Source: Parvibaculaceae bacterium
Lineage (GTDB): Bacteria > Pseudomonadota > Alphaproteobacteria > Parvibaculales > Parvibaculaceae
Direction: 5' to 3'
Assembly (NCBI GenBank): GCA_019636015.1
Contig: JAHBYJ010000002.1
Span: forward strand, 1-64,000
Length of the DNA: 64,000 bases
This document shows positions 7,235 to 17,300 of this stretch, piece by piece; position 1 is the stretch's first letter; every line of letters begins with the position of its first letter. Under the pieces are notes generated by a model that worked only from the letters and a program-made list of their open reading frames with translations, ran no database searches and was not told the origin of the DNA. A program made the translations under genes and the position numbers.

Positions 7235-7756
7235 TCAGGTGCCGCCGACAAAGGCGCAGACGCGCAGGTCGTAGTCCCACGACCGCGAGAGAAGCCAGAG
7301 GTTGCAGGGCCAGTTCCGAAGCGGGCTCGACCCGGCGATGCAGCCATGCAGGAACCATTGCTCGCGCAGCACGATCCGGCCGGAATGGATGAGCGGCGTC
7401 AGCATGTGCCGTGCGGCCGTGGTGCGCGGATAGACGGGCTGGCCGCCGAAGAACTCGACCGTATTGCGCCACCACGCTTCCGCGAGCACGACCGTCCCGG
7501 AGAATTCCTGCCGCGAGCCGTCCTGCAGCGTGATCCAGCCGAGAATGAACTGCGCGCCGAGCGGCGCCGCGCCGAGGTCATGATCGATCGTGTGCCAGGT
7601 GTCGTAGCCGCTGGCCGGCGCATGGCGCTCGTCATTCGCCCAGGTGCCGGTGAACATGGAAAGCACCGCAACCTTCGCGACATTCGTGTCGAAGACGGTT
7701 TCTCCTTCCGCGTCGCGAAGCAGGATGCGTCCGGGCTCGATTTTGCTCTCGATCAC
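7235..7756 (-). CDS. Hypothetical tail-tip-proximal protein
   Basis: 173 residues starting at a GTG that overlaps the upstream stop (GTGA) and is preceded by GAGGTGG. The opening IESKIEPGRILLRDAEGETVFDTNV reads as a beta-rich virion domain. The middle has many aromatic residues (WHTIDHDLGAAPLGAQFILGW). Family not recognised. Encoded between the tip protein and the fibre, so probably a distal tail component. Confidence 0.6.
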   Translation of the reverse strand: MIESKIEPGRILLRDAEGETVFDTNVAKVAVLSMFTGTWANDERHAPASGYDTWHTIDHDLGAAPLGAQFILGWITLQDGSRQEFSGTVVLAEAWWRNTVEFFGGQPVYPRTTAARHMLTPLIHSGRIVLREQWFLHGCIAGSSPLRNWPCNLWLLSRSWDYDLRVCAFVGGT

Positions 7757-8553
7757 AGTTCCACCTCCACGCCATCGACGAGATGACTGCTCGACATATC
7801 GGCTCCGAACCAGCCGCTGAAGGTCGTCGAATTCGTCCAGGCTGAGCAATTGGTCGGGATGATCCAGCCCTTCTCGCCGTCCGAAATGTCGTAGTCGGAG
7901 ATCGTCTGCTCGCCGCCGATGACGCGGAAGGCAGGGTCCTCCGCCTGCGAGAGAAAGCGGTATTCCGAGCTCACCTTGCCCACCTGCGCGCCATCTATCT
8001 CGGCCGGGTCGAGATAGATCATGTAGTCGCCTTCGGAGCGCACCTGGAAGGCCTCCTTCAGCAGCAGCACTTCCCAATGGATGGTCATTGCCGGTGCGTA
8101 GCCGCCGCGCGTGCGCAGCATGACATTCGTGTTGTCCACCGCGATCGAGCAGATGCGCCAATTCGTGTTGTTGATGTTTCCGCCGGGCAGCGGCGTCATG
8201 CTGCCTGCCAGCGGCTGCCTGTAGCCGCTCACCTCGATCATGGCGATGATGAGGGGCGGCGGCGACATGCCGTGCGCGAAGAGCACGTCAGAGCGGTCGA
8301 TCACGGCGTCGGAACCCGTCGCGCCGATCGTCACCGCCGAGCGGCCGGCATCGGTGCTCTTCACCACGCCCACGCCGCGCGGATAATCGAAGTCAGTATG
8401 GAAGCGCACATCGGAAAGATGGTTCAGCGGGTCGATCGCCGGGTCGAAATCCGTTTTCGTGGCGCCCCGCCAGACGGCGATCGTGCCGGCGCGAATGCCC
8501 TCGACCGGTACGTCATCGGCGCCCGCAGCGAGGAAGAAATCATGCGCGGTCAT
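7753..8553 (-). CDS. Hypothetical distal tail protein
   Basis: 266 residues, start overlapping the tip gene stop (ATGA). Beta-rich with little helix; it contains GGNINNTNWRICSIAVDN and MIYLDPAEIDGAQVGKVSSEYRF. No family recognised. Its position directly downstream of TipJ and its coupling to both neighbours mark it as part of the tail-tip/fibre cassette. Confidence 0.6.
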   Translation of the reverse strand: MTAHDFFLAAGADDVPVEGIRAGTIAVWRGATKTDFDPAIDPLNHLSDVRFHTDFDYPRGVGVVKSTDAGRSAVTIGATGSDAVIDRSDVLFAHGMSPPPLIIAMIEVSGYRQPLAGSMTPLPGGNINNTNWRICSIAVDNTNVMLRTRGGYAPAMTIHWEVLLLKEAFQVRSEGDYMIYLDPAEIDGAQVGKVSSEYRFLSQAEDPAFRVIGGEQTISDYDISDGEKGWIIPTNCSAWTNSTTFSGWFGADMSSSHLVDGVEVEL

Positions 8554-11500
8554 GGTGCAGGTTTCCGCATCAGAATGTAGGGCGACTGCGTATCGACCAC
8601 CATGGCGGCGTCGTCGAGCGTCTCCTCTTCCTCGAGCGGAGAGGAAAGAATGAGCGCCTCAAGTCGGCCGACTGCGATGAGCGCGGCCCATATGACCTCT
8701 GCGGTGATCTCCGGCGCGACGAGACTGTTGAGCCGCACCCCTGCCTCGGTGACGGTGAAGAGAGGGAACGGCTCACCGCCATTGATGCCGGGCTTCACGA
8801 CCTGAAAGACATCGACCAGCAGCGTGAAGAACGACGAGCCCTCACCGCCATTGATCAGTTCGGTGCCGACAACATAGCCGTCCACATCGGTCTTCAGCGT
8901 GACGCGCGCCCCTTGCCCGGCGACCGCCTCCATCGTCTCTTCGATCGCGGTCGTGTGATCGCCCACGGTCGCTTGCACGGCGCTGATCGTGCTGGCGAGC
9001 GCCTCGTCGGCATCCGCGCGGGCGAGCGCCTCATTGACGATTGCCGCGCTGTTGCCGTCCACCACCGCCGACACCGAGCTGATCGACTCCGCCAGCGCCT
9101 CGTCGGCATCGAAGCGGACATTCTGTTCCTCGGTGATGGCCGTCTCCAGCACCTCGATCTTCGCGATCTCGGCCGCGAGGGCTTCGGAAAGGTTCGCGCC
9201 TTCGACCTTGGCCGCCGTGATCGAGACCTGGTCGGACCAGTTGAGGTTCACCTTTCCGAAACGGTTCCAGGCGGCCGCGCGGACATAGACGGTCGCATCG
9301 GCCGGGATGGCGATCGGCATGCGTGAGATCGGCGTGCCGTCGTAAACGACTTCGCCCGCCGCTTCCGGATCGAAGCCCGTCTCGGTCGAGACTTTTGCAA
9401 TGACCCCTTCAATGCCGTCTTCAGCGGGATAGGCAAGGTTGATCCAGGCGGACTTGAAGAAAATCTGGACGCCCGAAATCGTCACCTGCGCCGGCACCTG
9501 CTCGGTGGCGGTGAGATCGGCATACCACTCGACGGGCTCGCCGCGCAGCGTACCGATCGCGGTCCAGCGGAGCCAGACGGTCGTGGGCTCGACGAAGCCG
9601 GTCCACGAGATCACATCGCCCACGGAGAGCGTCCGCCAGCTCTGGTGGTCGTAAGAGAGCTGCAGGAGGTAGCTCTGAGCGCCGGGGCTCCGGTCGATCG
9701 AGGTCACGATCTCGGGCGCGAAGCGCGAGCCGCCCACCGTCACCTGCAGGCCGGTGACGGGCGGCGCTTCCGGCGCCACGGGGAGAATATCGAGGTCTTC
9801 TTCCTCCGGAGGCTCGCCATCTTCGCTTTCGTCATAGACGCGCGGGTCGTCCGCCTGGAGCTCCAGCACCATGCGGTCGCCGCCTTCGGGCCGAGCGCCG
9901 ATCAGAAGGCAGTCCTGGACGAACTCGCCGGCCTTGCCCCAGACAGCGGCCGTCGCCTCGCGGTCGCCCTCGATCGTCGTGACGAAATCCGCCCAGTCGC
10001 CATGGGCCGCGATCGCGCCGGCGAGATCCTCTTCATCGGCCACGAGCTCATAAGCGCCTGCGCCGGCCGCGACGAGCACAGGGCCCCAGGCGCGGCCGTC
10101 CGGCCGTTTCAGCACGAGGTAGTAATCGCCTTCCTCCTCGAGGCCGGCAGGCACGGTGAGGGTGAGCTGCCGCGTCTCCGGGTCGAAACCCGCCACATCG
10201 CCCGAGCGGCCAAGCGTGATCAGCGGGTGCGAGACCGGAATGAGGTCGCCGCGCTTCACGAAGCGGCCCTCGAGCTCGGTCGTGGCGCGCGGGAACATGC
10301 GGCGGTAGCGGTTCACTTTCACGCGGAACATGCCATAGCGCCACGCATTGGTGCGGTCGTTGATGCCGCGCACGGTGATGGTGGCGGGGTTTGCCTCCGT
10401 CGATCCGGGCAGCTTGCAATGGACGGTGCGCCACTCCCAGACGCGCTCGTCGAAATAGCGCACGATCACATAGTCGGGCGTGTCCGGCGTGAAATGTGCG
10501 AAGTCGACGGCGAAGCTGCCCCGCACGATGTTGCGCGGGGTGAGCATGAGGCGGGCTGCCTCGCGCGGCTCGTCGCGGACGAAACTCACCGACGAGCCGA
10601 CGCGAACGGGATAGGCCCGGCCCACATGCAGCACGTCGATCAGCGCGCGCCAGACATCGGTACGGCTGTCGAAGGCGCCGTCGAAGCGTTCGCCGCGCGG
10701 GCTCCACGTTTCCTCGTCGATCTGCCAGAGCGTTTCCCAGTCGACGCGATTGTCGGGCAGGCCCCATCCCGTCACCGGGTTGCGGATGATGTTGGCGGCC
10801 GCCGCCGCGATCGAGCGCGTCGCGACCGGCACGCTCCATGTGCCCGTCTCCGTGTCATAGACCGGCAGGCGGCGCGTCTGGATCGTATAGAAGCGGCGCG
10901 AGGTGACATTCGAGAGCTGGTTCGTCGCGCGCATCACGACCGCCAGCACAGTGACGCGGCTGAAGACATTGTCGTTCGGCACATAGCCCTTGAGGCCCGC
11001 CCACTGCACTTCGTCCTGGACGCGGTCCTCGTCGATCTTCTCGTTGGTGCGCATGCCGCGGACTTCGTAGCGGGCCTCGGGCACGTCCTGGAAGGCCGTC
11101 ACACGCTGCTGCTCGCGCTTGGCGAAGACATAGTCGCCGGAGGTGAGCTCGAACCAGTCGCCTTGCGGCGCCCCGAAATCGTCGATCTCGCGTGCCTCGT
11201 AGAGCACACCCGCCGTCACGCTTTGCAGCGCGCCCGTATCGCTCACCCGGAACGCGCCGTTCGGCCAGACGATATCGTTCGCGATCCGGTTGACCTTCCG
11301 GCCGGGCGGGCAGACGGCGAAGGGGCCGATCCAGCCGGCGCCGTCTTCATTGGTGCCGAGCAGCGTCTGGCCGGAGACCTCGACCGAGGTGATGACATTG
11401 CCCGCGATCAGCGTGACCGGCTCGCCCGGCTCGACGATCTCGATCTCCACGTCACTGAAGCGACCGGTGAAGCCCTCAAGCTCGGTCCAGAGCGGCGTCT

Positions 11501-12122
11501 TCTCGATGCCGATCTCGTGAATGTCGCTCCGGCCAAGGCCGAGACAGAAGAGCTGGTGCAGATAGAGGTCGTTGTCGCGGTACTCGACATAGGGTTGCGC
11601 GGCGAAGTCGGGCACGATCCGCATGTAGCCGTAATATTCGGGCTCCTTCTGCCCGAGCCGCGCCTGATTGCCCTGCGGCGTCAGCGAATAGGTGGGCGAG
11701 GCAGCTTCGTTCGAGAAGGCGGTGTGCGCGGAAGGCGTCTGCGGCGGCATGAGCGCGTTGACGAGATAGCCCGAGCCGATGATCGCGGCCGCCCTGGCGC
11801 CCCACATGGCGGCGCCCGACAGGTTGAGCCCGGCAGGCCCTGCGAAATAGATGGCGACGGCGACGATAGCGATCTGCAGCACGGTCCTGAAAATGTCCTT
11901 CGCACCGCCGCCGGCGGGCAGCGTGCAGAAGCCGAGCTCGTCGCCTTCCTCGAGCGCCCGGTCCCAGTCCTTGCGGAGCACAGGCTCTCCGTTCAGCAGC
12001 GCGAAAAAGGGCAGCACATAGTTCTGCCGGGCAGCGACCGCAGCCACGCTCTCGCCCGCGCCGAATTCGAAGGTGTCGAGCGCGAGAGCCTCGAATGGCG
12101 CATGGAGGTGAACGCCGATCAT
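8550..12122 (-). CDS. TipJ-like phage tail tip protein (lambda gpJ homologue)
   Basis: 1190 residues, the length of lambda J. An N-terminal part with a hydrophobic segment (about 80-130, FRTVLQIAIVAVAIYFAGPAG) is followed by the conserved tip-attachment region (PEYYGYMRIVPDFAAQPYVEY, LHQLFCLGLGRSDIHEIGIEKTPL). Beta-sandwich/fibronectin-III-like segments follow, then a coiled region rich in Ala, Glu and Asp (about 980-1080). The C-terminus matches the central-domain module common to J proteins. It forms the tip that recognises the receptor. Its presence shows that the tail is siphoviral, not the contractile Mu tail. Confidence 0.85.
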   Translation of the reverse strand: MIGVHLHAPFEALALDTFEFGAGESVAAVAARQNYVLPFFALLNGEPVLRKDWDRALEEGDELGFCTLPAGGGAKDIFRTVLQIAIVAVAIYFAGPAGLNLSGAAMWGARAAAIIGSGYLVNALMPPQTPSAHTAFSNEAASPTYSLTPQGNQARLGQKEPEYYGYMRIVPDFAAQPYVEYRDNDLYLHQLFCLGLGRSDIHEIGIEKTPLWTELEGFTGRFSDVEIEIVEPGEPVTLIAGNVITSVEVSGQTLLGTNEDGAGWIGPFAVCPPGRKVNRIANDIVWPNGAFRVSDTGALQSVTAGVLYEAREIDDFGAPQGDWFELTSGDYVFAKREQQRVTAFQDVPEARYEVRGMRTNEKIDEDRVQDEVQWAGLKGYVPNDNVFSRVTVLAVVMRATNQLSNVTSRRFYTIQTRRLPVYDTETGTWSVPVATRSIAAAAANIIRNPVTGWGLPDNRVDWETLWQIDEETWSPRGERFDGAFDSRTDVWRALIDVLHVGRAYPVRVGSSVSFVRDEPREAARLMLTPRNIVRGSFAVDFAHFTPDTPDYVIVRYFDERVWEWRTVHCKLPGSTEANPATITVRGINDRTNAWRYGMFRVKVNRYRRMFPRATTELEGRFVKRGDLIPVSHPLITLGRSGDVAGFDPETRQLTLTVPAGLEEEGDYYLVLKRPDGRAWGPVLVAAGAGAYELVADEEDLAGAIAAHGDWADFVTTIEGDREATAAVWGKAGEFVQDCLLIGARPEGGDRMVLELQADDPRVYDESEDGEPPEEEDLDILPVAPEAPPVTGLQVTVGGSRFAPEIVTSIDRSPGAQSYLLQLSYDHQSWRTLSVGDVISWTGFVEPTTVWLRWTAIGTLRGEPVEWYADLTATEQVPAQVTISGVQIFFKSAWINLAYPAEDGIEGVIAKVSTETGFDPEAAGEVVYDGTPISRMPIAIPADATVYVRAAAWNRFGKVNLNWSDQVSITAAKVEGANLSEALAAEIAKIEVLETAITEEQNVRFDADEALAESISSVSAVVDGNSAAIVNEALARADADEALASTISAVQATVGDHTTAIEETMEAVAGQGARVTLKTDVDGYVVGTELINGGEGSSFFTLLVDVFQVVKPGINGGEPFPLFTVTEAGVRLNSLVAPEITAEVIWAALIAVGRLEALILSSPLEEEETLDDAAMVVDTQSPYILMRKPAP

Positions 12123-12613
12123 GCGTCACCCGCAAAGCGATAGAAGCGGAGATTGTTCCAGCCGCAGCCGATGAGCGCGGAGCGGTCGTCCACAGCGAGC
12201 CCGGTGAAGCTCGCACAGTGAAGGATCACACCGCGATCGACATCGAGCCAGGTGCCGATATGGAAGGGCTCGCGGACATGGGTCATGGATACGATGTCGC
12301 CATGCCTGGGCCTGTCCTTCACCGGCCGCCAGAGCCGCCGCGCCTCATGGGTCGAGATCGCATCGAGAACGGCCTTGCGGCCCGCCTCCTTCGCCAGCCG
12401 GACCGCCGCCGTCTCCCGCCCGAAGAGCCAGAGCTGCGCGAGCTGCATCATGCCGTAGCAATCGAACTTGCGCGGGCCGCAGCCGCCGAGCTCGTGCACG
12501 ATGCCCGCCTTGAAGAGCGCGCGGATGAGCTCGCCCGGCTCGCAGCCTTGCGGCGGCAGGCCGGGCGGCGGCACGAGGCCGCTGCCTTCAGACGGCGAGA
12601 GAGGGGTATTCAT
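12119..12613 (-). CDS. NlpC/P60-like tail assembly protein
   Basis: 164 residues. The catalytic Cys lies in FDCYGMMQLAQ (Cys52) and the His in FHIGTWL (His118), with a further His at about 132, matching the circularly simple papain-like NlpC/P60 layout seen in lambda gpK-type tail proteins. Such proteins assist assembly of the tail tip and may cleave peptidoglycan at entry. The stop overlaps the tip gene start (ATGA). Confidence 0.75.
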   Translation of the reverse strand: MNTPLSPSEGSGLVPPPGLPPQGCEPGELIRALFKAGIVHELGGCGPRKFDCYGMMQLAQLWLFGRETAAVRLAKEAGRKAVLDAISTHEARRLWRPVKDRPRHGDIVSMTHVREPFHIGTWLDVDRGVILHCASFTGLAVDDRSALIGCGWNNLRFYRFAGDA

Positions 12614-13136
12614 CGGCGGTGTACTCGGTGCGGGGATAGGAGATCGAGAGCGGATCGAAAAAGCCTGCCCGCGCCTCGACGCGCAGCATGGTGACGCTGG
12701 TCCGCTTCAATGTGAGATCGCGCAGCACATATTGCGGGCCGCCCGGCGCATCCGCGAAATACTCCCGATAGATGACCTCGATCTCGCCGGGATCGAGTGT
12801 CGAGGCACGCAGCGCGGCGGCGAGATCGCCCGGCACCCCATCCACCGAAAGCGGGAAGTCCGGGATCGTGTCGTCGGAAGTCGCCGGCTGTTCGCTATTG
12901 AATGCCGCTTCGATGAAGGTCACGGTCTCGCCGGGATTGCGCGGGGCATCGCCTTCGAGCGTCAGCTCGCGCCCAAAGACGAGGGGCTCTTCGGAAAGCA
13001 GGACCCCGTGATCGCGCACGACGCGCGCCGGCACGTCGAAGCTCGGGTGCCAGAATTCGAGCGTCCGGAGCACCACCACGCCTTTTGGCGCGCTTGCATA
13101 GGCCTCGCGGATGGCATCGTCGAAAGGGTCGATCAT
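12588..13136 (-). CDS. DUF1833-type minor tail protein
   Basis: 182 residues. The opening DDAIREAYASAPKGVVVLRTLEFWHPSF and the closing YPRTEYTADEYP are typical of the DUF1833 family that stands in the lambda gpL position of siphoviral tail-tip cassettes. Overlaps the NlpC/P60-like gene by 26 bases. Predicted beta-rich hub component. Confidence 0.75.
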   Translation of the reverse strand: MIDPFDDAIREAYASAPKGVVVLRTLEFWHPSFDVPARVVRDHGVLLSEEPLVFGRELTLEGDAPRNPGETVTFIEAAFNSEQPATSDDTIPDFPLSVDGVPGDLAAALRASTLDPGEIEVIYREYFADAPGGPQYVLRDLTLKRTSVTMLRVEARAGFFDPLSISYPRTEYTADEYPSLAV

Positions 13137-13139
13137 GGC

Positions 13140-13886
13140 TTACTCCGGATCGAGGCCGTAAAAGACGAGGCCCGCATAGACGGTGGCGCCGCCGTCGCGG
13201 CTCACCACCGCGATGATGTCGGTCGCATTGCTCGAAAAGGCCGGAACGACGCCACCCGCCCACTTCCAGCTCGCCGGCCAGGTGATGGTGGCAAGCCCCG
13301 CCTTGCGCATCTCGAACATGAAACTCGCGACCGTGCCGGCGGCCGGCCAGCCGGTGACGGTCGGCGAGATCGCGCCGGCCGCAAAGGTCCTGGTGAACCA
13401 GCCGCCTTCGACGAGATCGATTTCGGTGCCGGCGACGGCGACCGCCGCCTCGCCGGCCGCCGCGATGGCCACGTCGCGCGCGGTCTCCGCCCCCTCACGC
13501 GCCGTCACCGCGCCGGCACGCGCGTCTTCGGCATCGCCTGCAGCGCCTGTTGCCGTGGCGGCCGCGCCCGTCGCCGTATCCCGCGCGGCCTCCGTCGCCG
13601 CTCGGTCGGCCGCCACATCTCCCGCGACATCGGCGGCGGCCGCCGCCGCCCCGATCGCCGCGTCGCGCGCGGCGATTGCATCGTCCCTCGCATCCTGCGC
13701 GACCGTGGTGGCGGGGCCGACGAATTCATCCTCCGCGTCCTTCACGAGCTTGGCGAGCGACTTCACATAGCCGCCATCGGTCTCGACCGTGGTTTCGTCG
13801 TCGCCATGCACGATGTCATGCGCAAGGCCGAGGTCCGTTTCGAATTGCGCGATCTTGTTTTCGAGTTCGGTTGCCATGTCTGTCAC
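13140..13886 (-). CDS. Tail-associated protein with alanine-rich coiled coil
   Basis: 248 residues. Residues about 50-150 are almost entirely Ala, Asp, Arg and Thr in helical repeats (DARDDAIAARDAAIGAAAAA and similar), as in the shafts of phage fibres. The C-terminal 90 residues form a beta-rich cap (WPASWKWAGGVVPAFSSNATDIIAVVS). Likely a trimeric fibre-like protein built into the tail tip. Coupled to both neighbours (3-base gap below, 4-base overlap above). Confidence 0.6.
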   Translation of the reverse strand: MTDMATELENKIAQFETDLGLAHDIVHGDDETTVETDGGYVKSLAKLVKDAEDEFVGPATTVAQDARDDAIAARDAAIGAAAAAADVAGDVAADRAATEAARDTATGAAATATGAAGDAEDARAGAVTAREGAETARDVAIAAAGEAAVAVAGTEIDLVEGGWFTRTFAAGAISPTVTGWPAAGTVASFMFEMRKAGLATITWPASWKWAGGVVPAFSSNATDIIAVVSRDGGATVYAGLVFYGLDPE

Positions 13887-14365
13887 GCCGGCAGGAGCTG
13901 CGGCGCCTCCTCATGAACGATGCGGTGAAGGGATGCTGCAATGGCGCTTGCGACGGCGGGCCCGTAGAGGCCTGCGAACCAGCGCGCCTCGTCGTCCATA
14001 TATTCGACGTTGCGGACCTCGACCTTGGCCGTCACATGCCACTCAACCTTGACGAGGCTCGGCTGATAGGCCTCCTTGAAGCGGCAAAGACCGAGCTGCT
14101 CGCGCCCGCCGATGAAGACCTTGGCCCAGAACCAGTCCTGCCCGTCATGCAGGTCCTTGTGATACCAGGCGCGGAAAACCTCGAACTCGTCGAAGCTCCA
14201 CGGCCAGACCGGCTGGATGAGCGCGGGCGAATTCTCGTAGACGCGCCGCTGGCGCGCGGGTCCCTGCTCCATGTCGGTCCGGAGGAGCGGATCGTGCGGC
14301 TCGAAAGTGTAGCCGTCCTGGAGAGGCCGCGAATTGAGCCCGGCGGGCATGCTGACGATCGCCAT
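13883..14365 (-). CDS. Minor tail protein
   Basis: 160 residues, located immediately after the tape measure gene where lambda-type phages encode gpM-like distal tail proteins. It contains WPWSFDEFEVFRAWYHKDLHDGQ, an aromatic-rich pattern seen in several phage tail proteins of this position. Start 3 bases after the tape measure stop. Confidence 0.65.
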   Translation of the reverse strand: MAIVSMPAGLNSRPLQDGYTFEPHDPLLRTDMEQGPARQRRVYENSPALIQPVWPWSFDEFEVFRAWYHKDLHDGQDWFWAKVFIGGREQLGLCRFKEAYQPSLVKVEWHVTAKVEVRNVEYMDDEARWFAGLYGPAVASAIAASLHRIVHEEAPQLLPA

Positions 14366-14368
14366 GTT

Positions 14369-17300
14369 CTACCTCTGCGTGCCCATCGCGGGGTTGAGCC
14401 CGAAGCGGCCGGCGATCGCGCCGGTGATCGGCCCCTGCCCGGAAGCAATGTCGCTGGCGATGCCTTCCTTCACCTCGCGCACAAAGTTCTCGATGATCGT
14501 CTCGCCACCCGGGCCGCGCCGCGTCTTGCTCTCGACCTTTGTGTTGGGCGCGGGGTGATTGATGATGGTGATGCGAGGTTCACCGCCCGGCGCCCCTCCT
14601 GAAAACCCGTTGTCGTTGCGAGCCATCCGTCGAAGATTGCGGACGTGGCGCGGATCGTCGGCGGTCAGCATCTCTTCACCGAGCTCGGCGATGATGACGC
14701 GCTCATTCGTGCCGATCGGGCCTCCCGTGTGGAAGCGCGGGGCCGAAGCCACGAGATGCGGCGGCACCTGGCGCCGCGGCTTGCTACCGGTGCCGATTAC
14801 GCCGCCATCGTGGAAGATTGCACCGAAGATGCCGCCGGCATCGTCGATCGTCGCGTAATTGGTGCCAAAGAGGAAGTTCGTGGCAGGCGCGGTGATCGAA
14901 AGGCGGGCGAGCTCCCGGATCACGTCCTGCAAGGCGGATACCGCCGTCGCGCCCCAATCCTCCCAGTCGAGCTTTCCCTGCGCGATCTGTTCGGTGACCC
15001 GGTTGAGAGCGTTCTCGGTCGTCCGCATCACCATGTCGCGGGTCGCGCCTTCGCGCTCCAGCGCGGCGGTGAGCTGCGTGATCGTGCGGCTGTGCTCGAC
15101 GATCGCCTGCGCTTCCGCAGACGATAGCGGAATGCCGGCGGCTGTGAGTTCGAGCTCCTTGCGCTTGACCGCGAGCGCCTCGTCGCGGACGCCCGCATTC
15201 TCCCACAGCATGTCGCGCTGCATCTGAAGGAGCTCGATCTCGCCCTTCTGCGCGTCATTCATCGAGAGCGCAGTCGCGCGCCAGCTTTCCGCGTTGTAGC
15301 GGCCCATGGCGGCGGTGAGCTCGTCGATGATCCGGGTCAGCACCTCCTTGGCGGTGCCTTCGGCATTGGCGGCCGCGATGAGGAACGGGCGGAGCTGCGC
15401 TTCCTTCTGCGCCTCGCGGTTTGCTTCGGCGAGCGTCATGGAGCCGCTGGCGACCGCCGCATTCATCCGGCCGAGCGCCGCCGCCTCGGCTTCGTAATGG
15501 GCAGCCGACTGCGCGCCCGAAAGCGCGGCCTGCGCCGCCTGCTCCTGCAGCGCGAGCCGTGACCGCTCCGCCGCATCTGCACCGCTGTTGAAGGCCTCGA
15601 TCAGACCCTGTTGCATGGCGGCGGCGCGCTCGCCGGCGGCCGCGCCCTGGAGCCACGCTTCCGCCGTCTCGAGCGTCAGCCGCGTGTTGAGGCCCATCTG
15701 CGCATTCTGTTCGGAAATCGCATGGGTGGCTTCGGCATAGGCTTTGGCGCGGGCCGCTTCCACCCGCTGGTCCGCTTCCGCCTGCGGGATCGCCTCGCCG
15801 GCAAGCTGCAGCCGCTCGCGCTGCGCCGCGATCTCGGCTTTCTGTGCCGGCGTCTTCGCGGCAATCGCCTCCATGTCGAGACGGTGCATGGCCGCCGCCT
15901 TCCCGGCCGGATCGAGCCAGGTCTCGATCGCCCGCCCGCTCGCGTCATAGGCGCGCTCGAGGCCGCGAAGATTGTCCACATTGTCCCGGATCGCCGGGTT
16001 CATGAGATCGAGCGAGGCGCGCTGGCGGTCGGTGCGAAGCTGTTCGAGCTTCGTCTGATCCGGCGAATAGCGCCGCGCCAGCGCGCCTGCCTGGATCGAG
16101 TTGAAAGAAATGTCCCCTGACACGCCGCGCTGACGGTCTCGGTCGATCTCGGCCCGCATGCGGGCGATCTCGGAATTTATCCATTCGAGGCTGCGGCCGC
16201 CGAACTGGTCGCCCGCCGCGGCCTTGCGGTCGCGCAGAGCAATGAACTGGTCGAGCCGCTCCTGCGTGGCCGGCGCGTCGCTGAAGCCCTTGTCGATCGC
16301 GGCTCCGAAGAAGTTCCACATATTGGAGCCGACCCTCAGGGCTCCGTTCCACGCCGCTCCCAAGGCGGTGACGCTATCCCGATGCTTGATGGTGCCTCGG
16401 TCCAGCGCCTCGATCATGAGGAGCTGCGCCCGCATCGTCTCGCCGCGCTCGATCATCCGGCGCACTTCCTGCGCCTCGGCATCGGTCAGGGCCTGCAGCG
16501 CCTTGTTGAAGTTCTCGACGCCTTTTTCCGGCTCGGCGAAGGCCTTGGCGAGATCCTCGCCGGCGGCGAGGAGGTCCATGCCCATGGTCGCGGCATAGTC
16601 CTTGGTGCGCGCGATGAGCTCGCCCATCACCTGCGTGCCGATGCGGCCGGTGCGGAGGTAAACGGTCTCGAGTTGACGCGCCTCGCGCACCGATATGCCG
16701 CCCTGCTCGGCGCTCGCCTGGGCAAGCTCCTCCATCTCCCCCTTCGTCGCGCCGATGCGCCGGCCGACACCCGCAAGCGCCGTCTCGACCGGCTTCACCG
16801 AGCCGAGATAGGAGCTCCAAGCCATCGCGCCGGTGACCAGCGCGCCCGTGAGCCCGGCGACGGCGAGGCGCGTCGGCGTGATGTGCTGGCGGGCCAGCGC
16901 CATGAAGTTCTGGAAGCCGCCCGTCGCCGAGACGATCTGCGGGCCCTGCTGCGCGGCGATCATCAGCGGGTTCATGCCCATGGCGAGCTGCACGCCCACG
17001 TCCTGGACCTGCTGCCCGAGATTGACGAGCTGCCACCGTTGAAGCTGGATCGCCTTCGAGCTGTCCATGACGGCGGCCGTCTGCGACCGGATGATCGGAA
17101 CCGAGGCGGCGAATTCGGCCTTGGTGCGCGCGATCGCGACGCGGGCCTGTTCGCGGGGAAGCGCGCCGGCGGCCTCCGCCGCGCGGATCGAGGCGAGCTG
17201 GTCGAGATAATGCCGCTGCGCCGCGAAGAGCGGATCGTGGGCAGCCCGCATTGCATCGAGCGCAGAGCGATTGCCGCCCAGCACGTCTTCAAACTTGCGG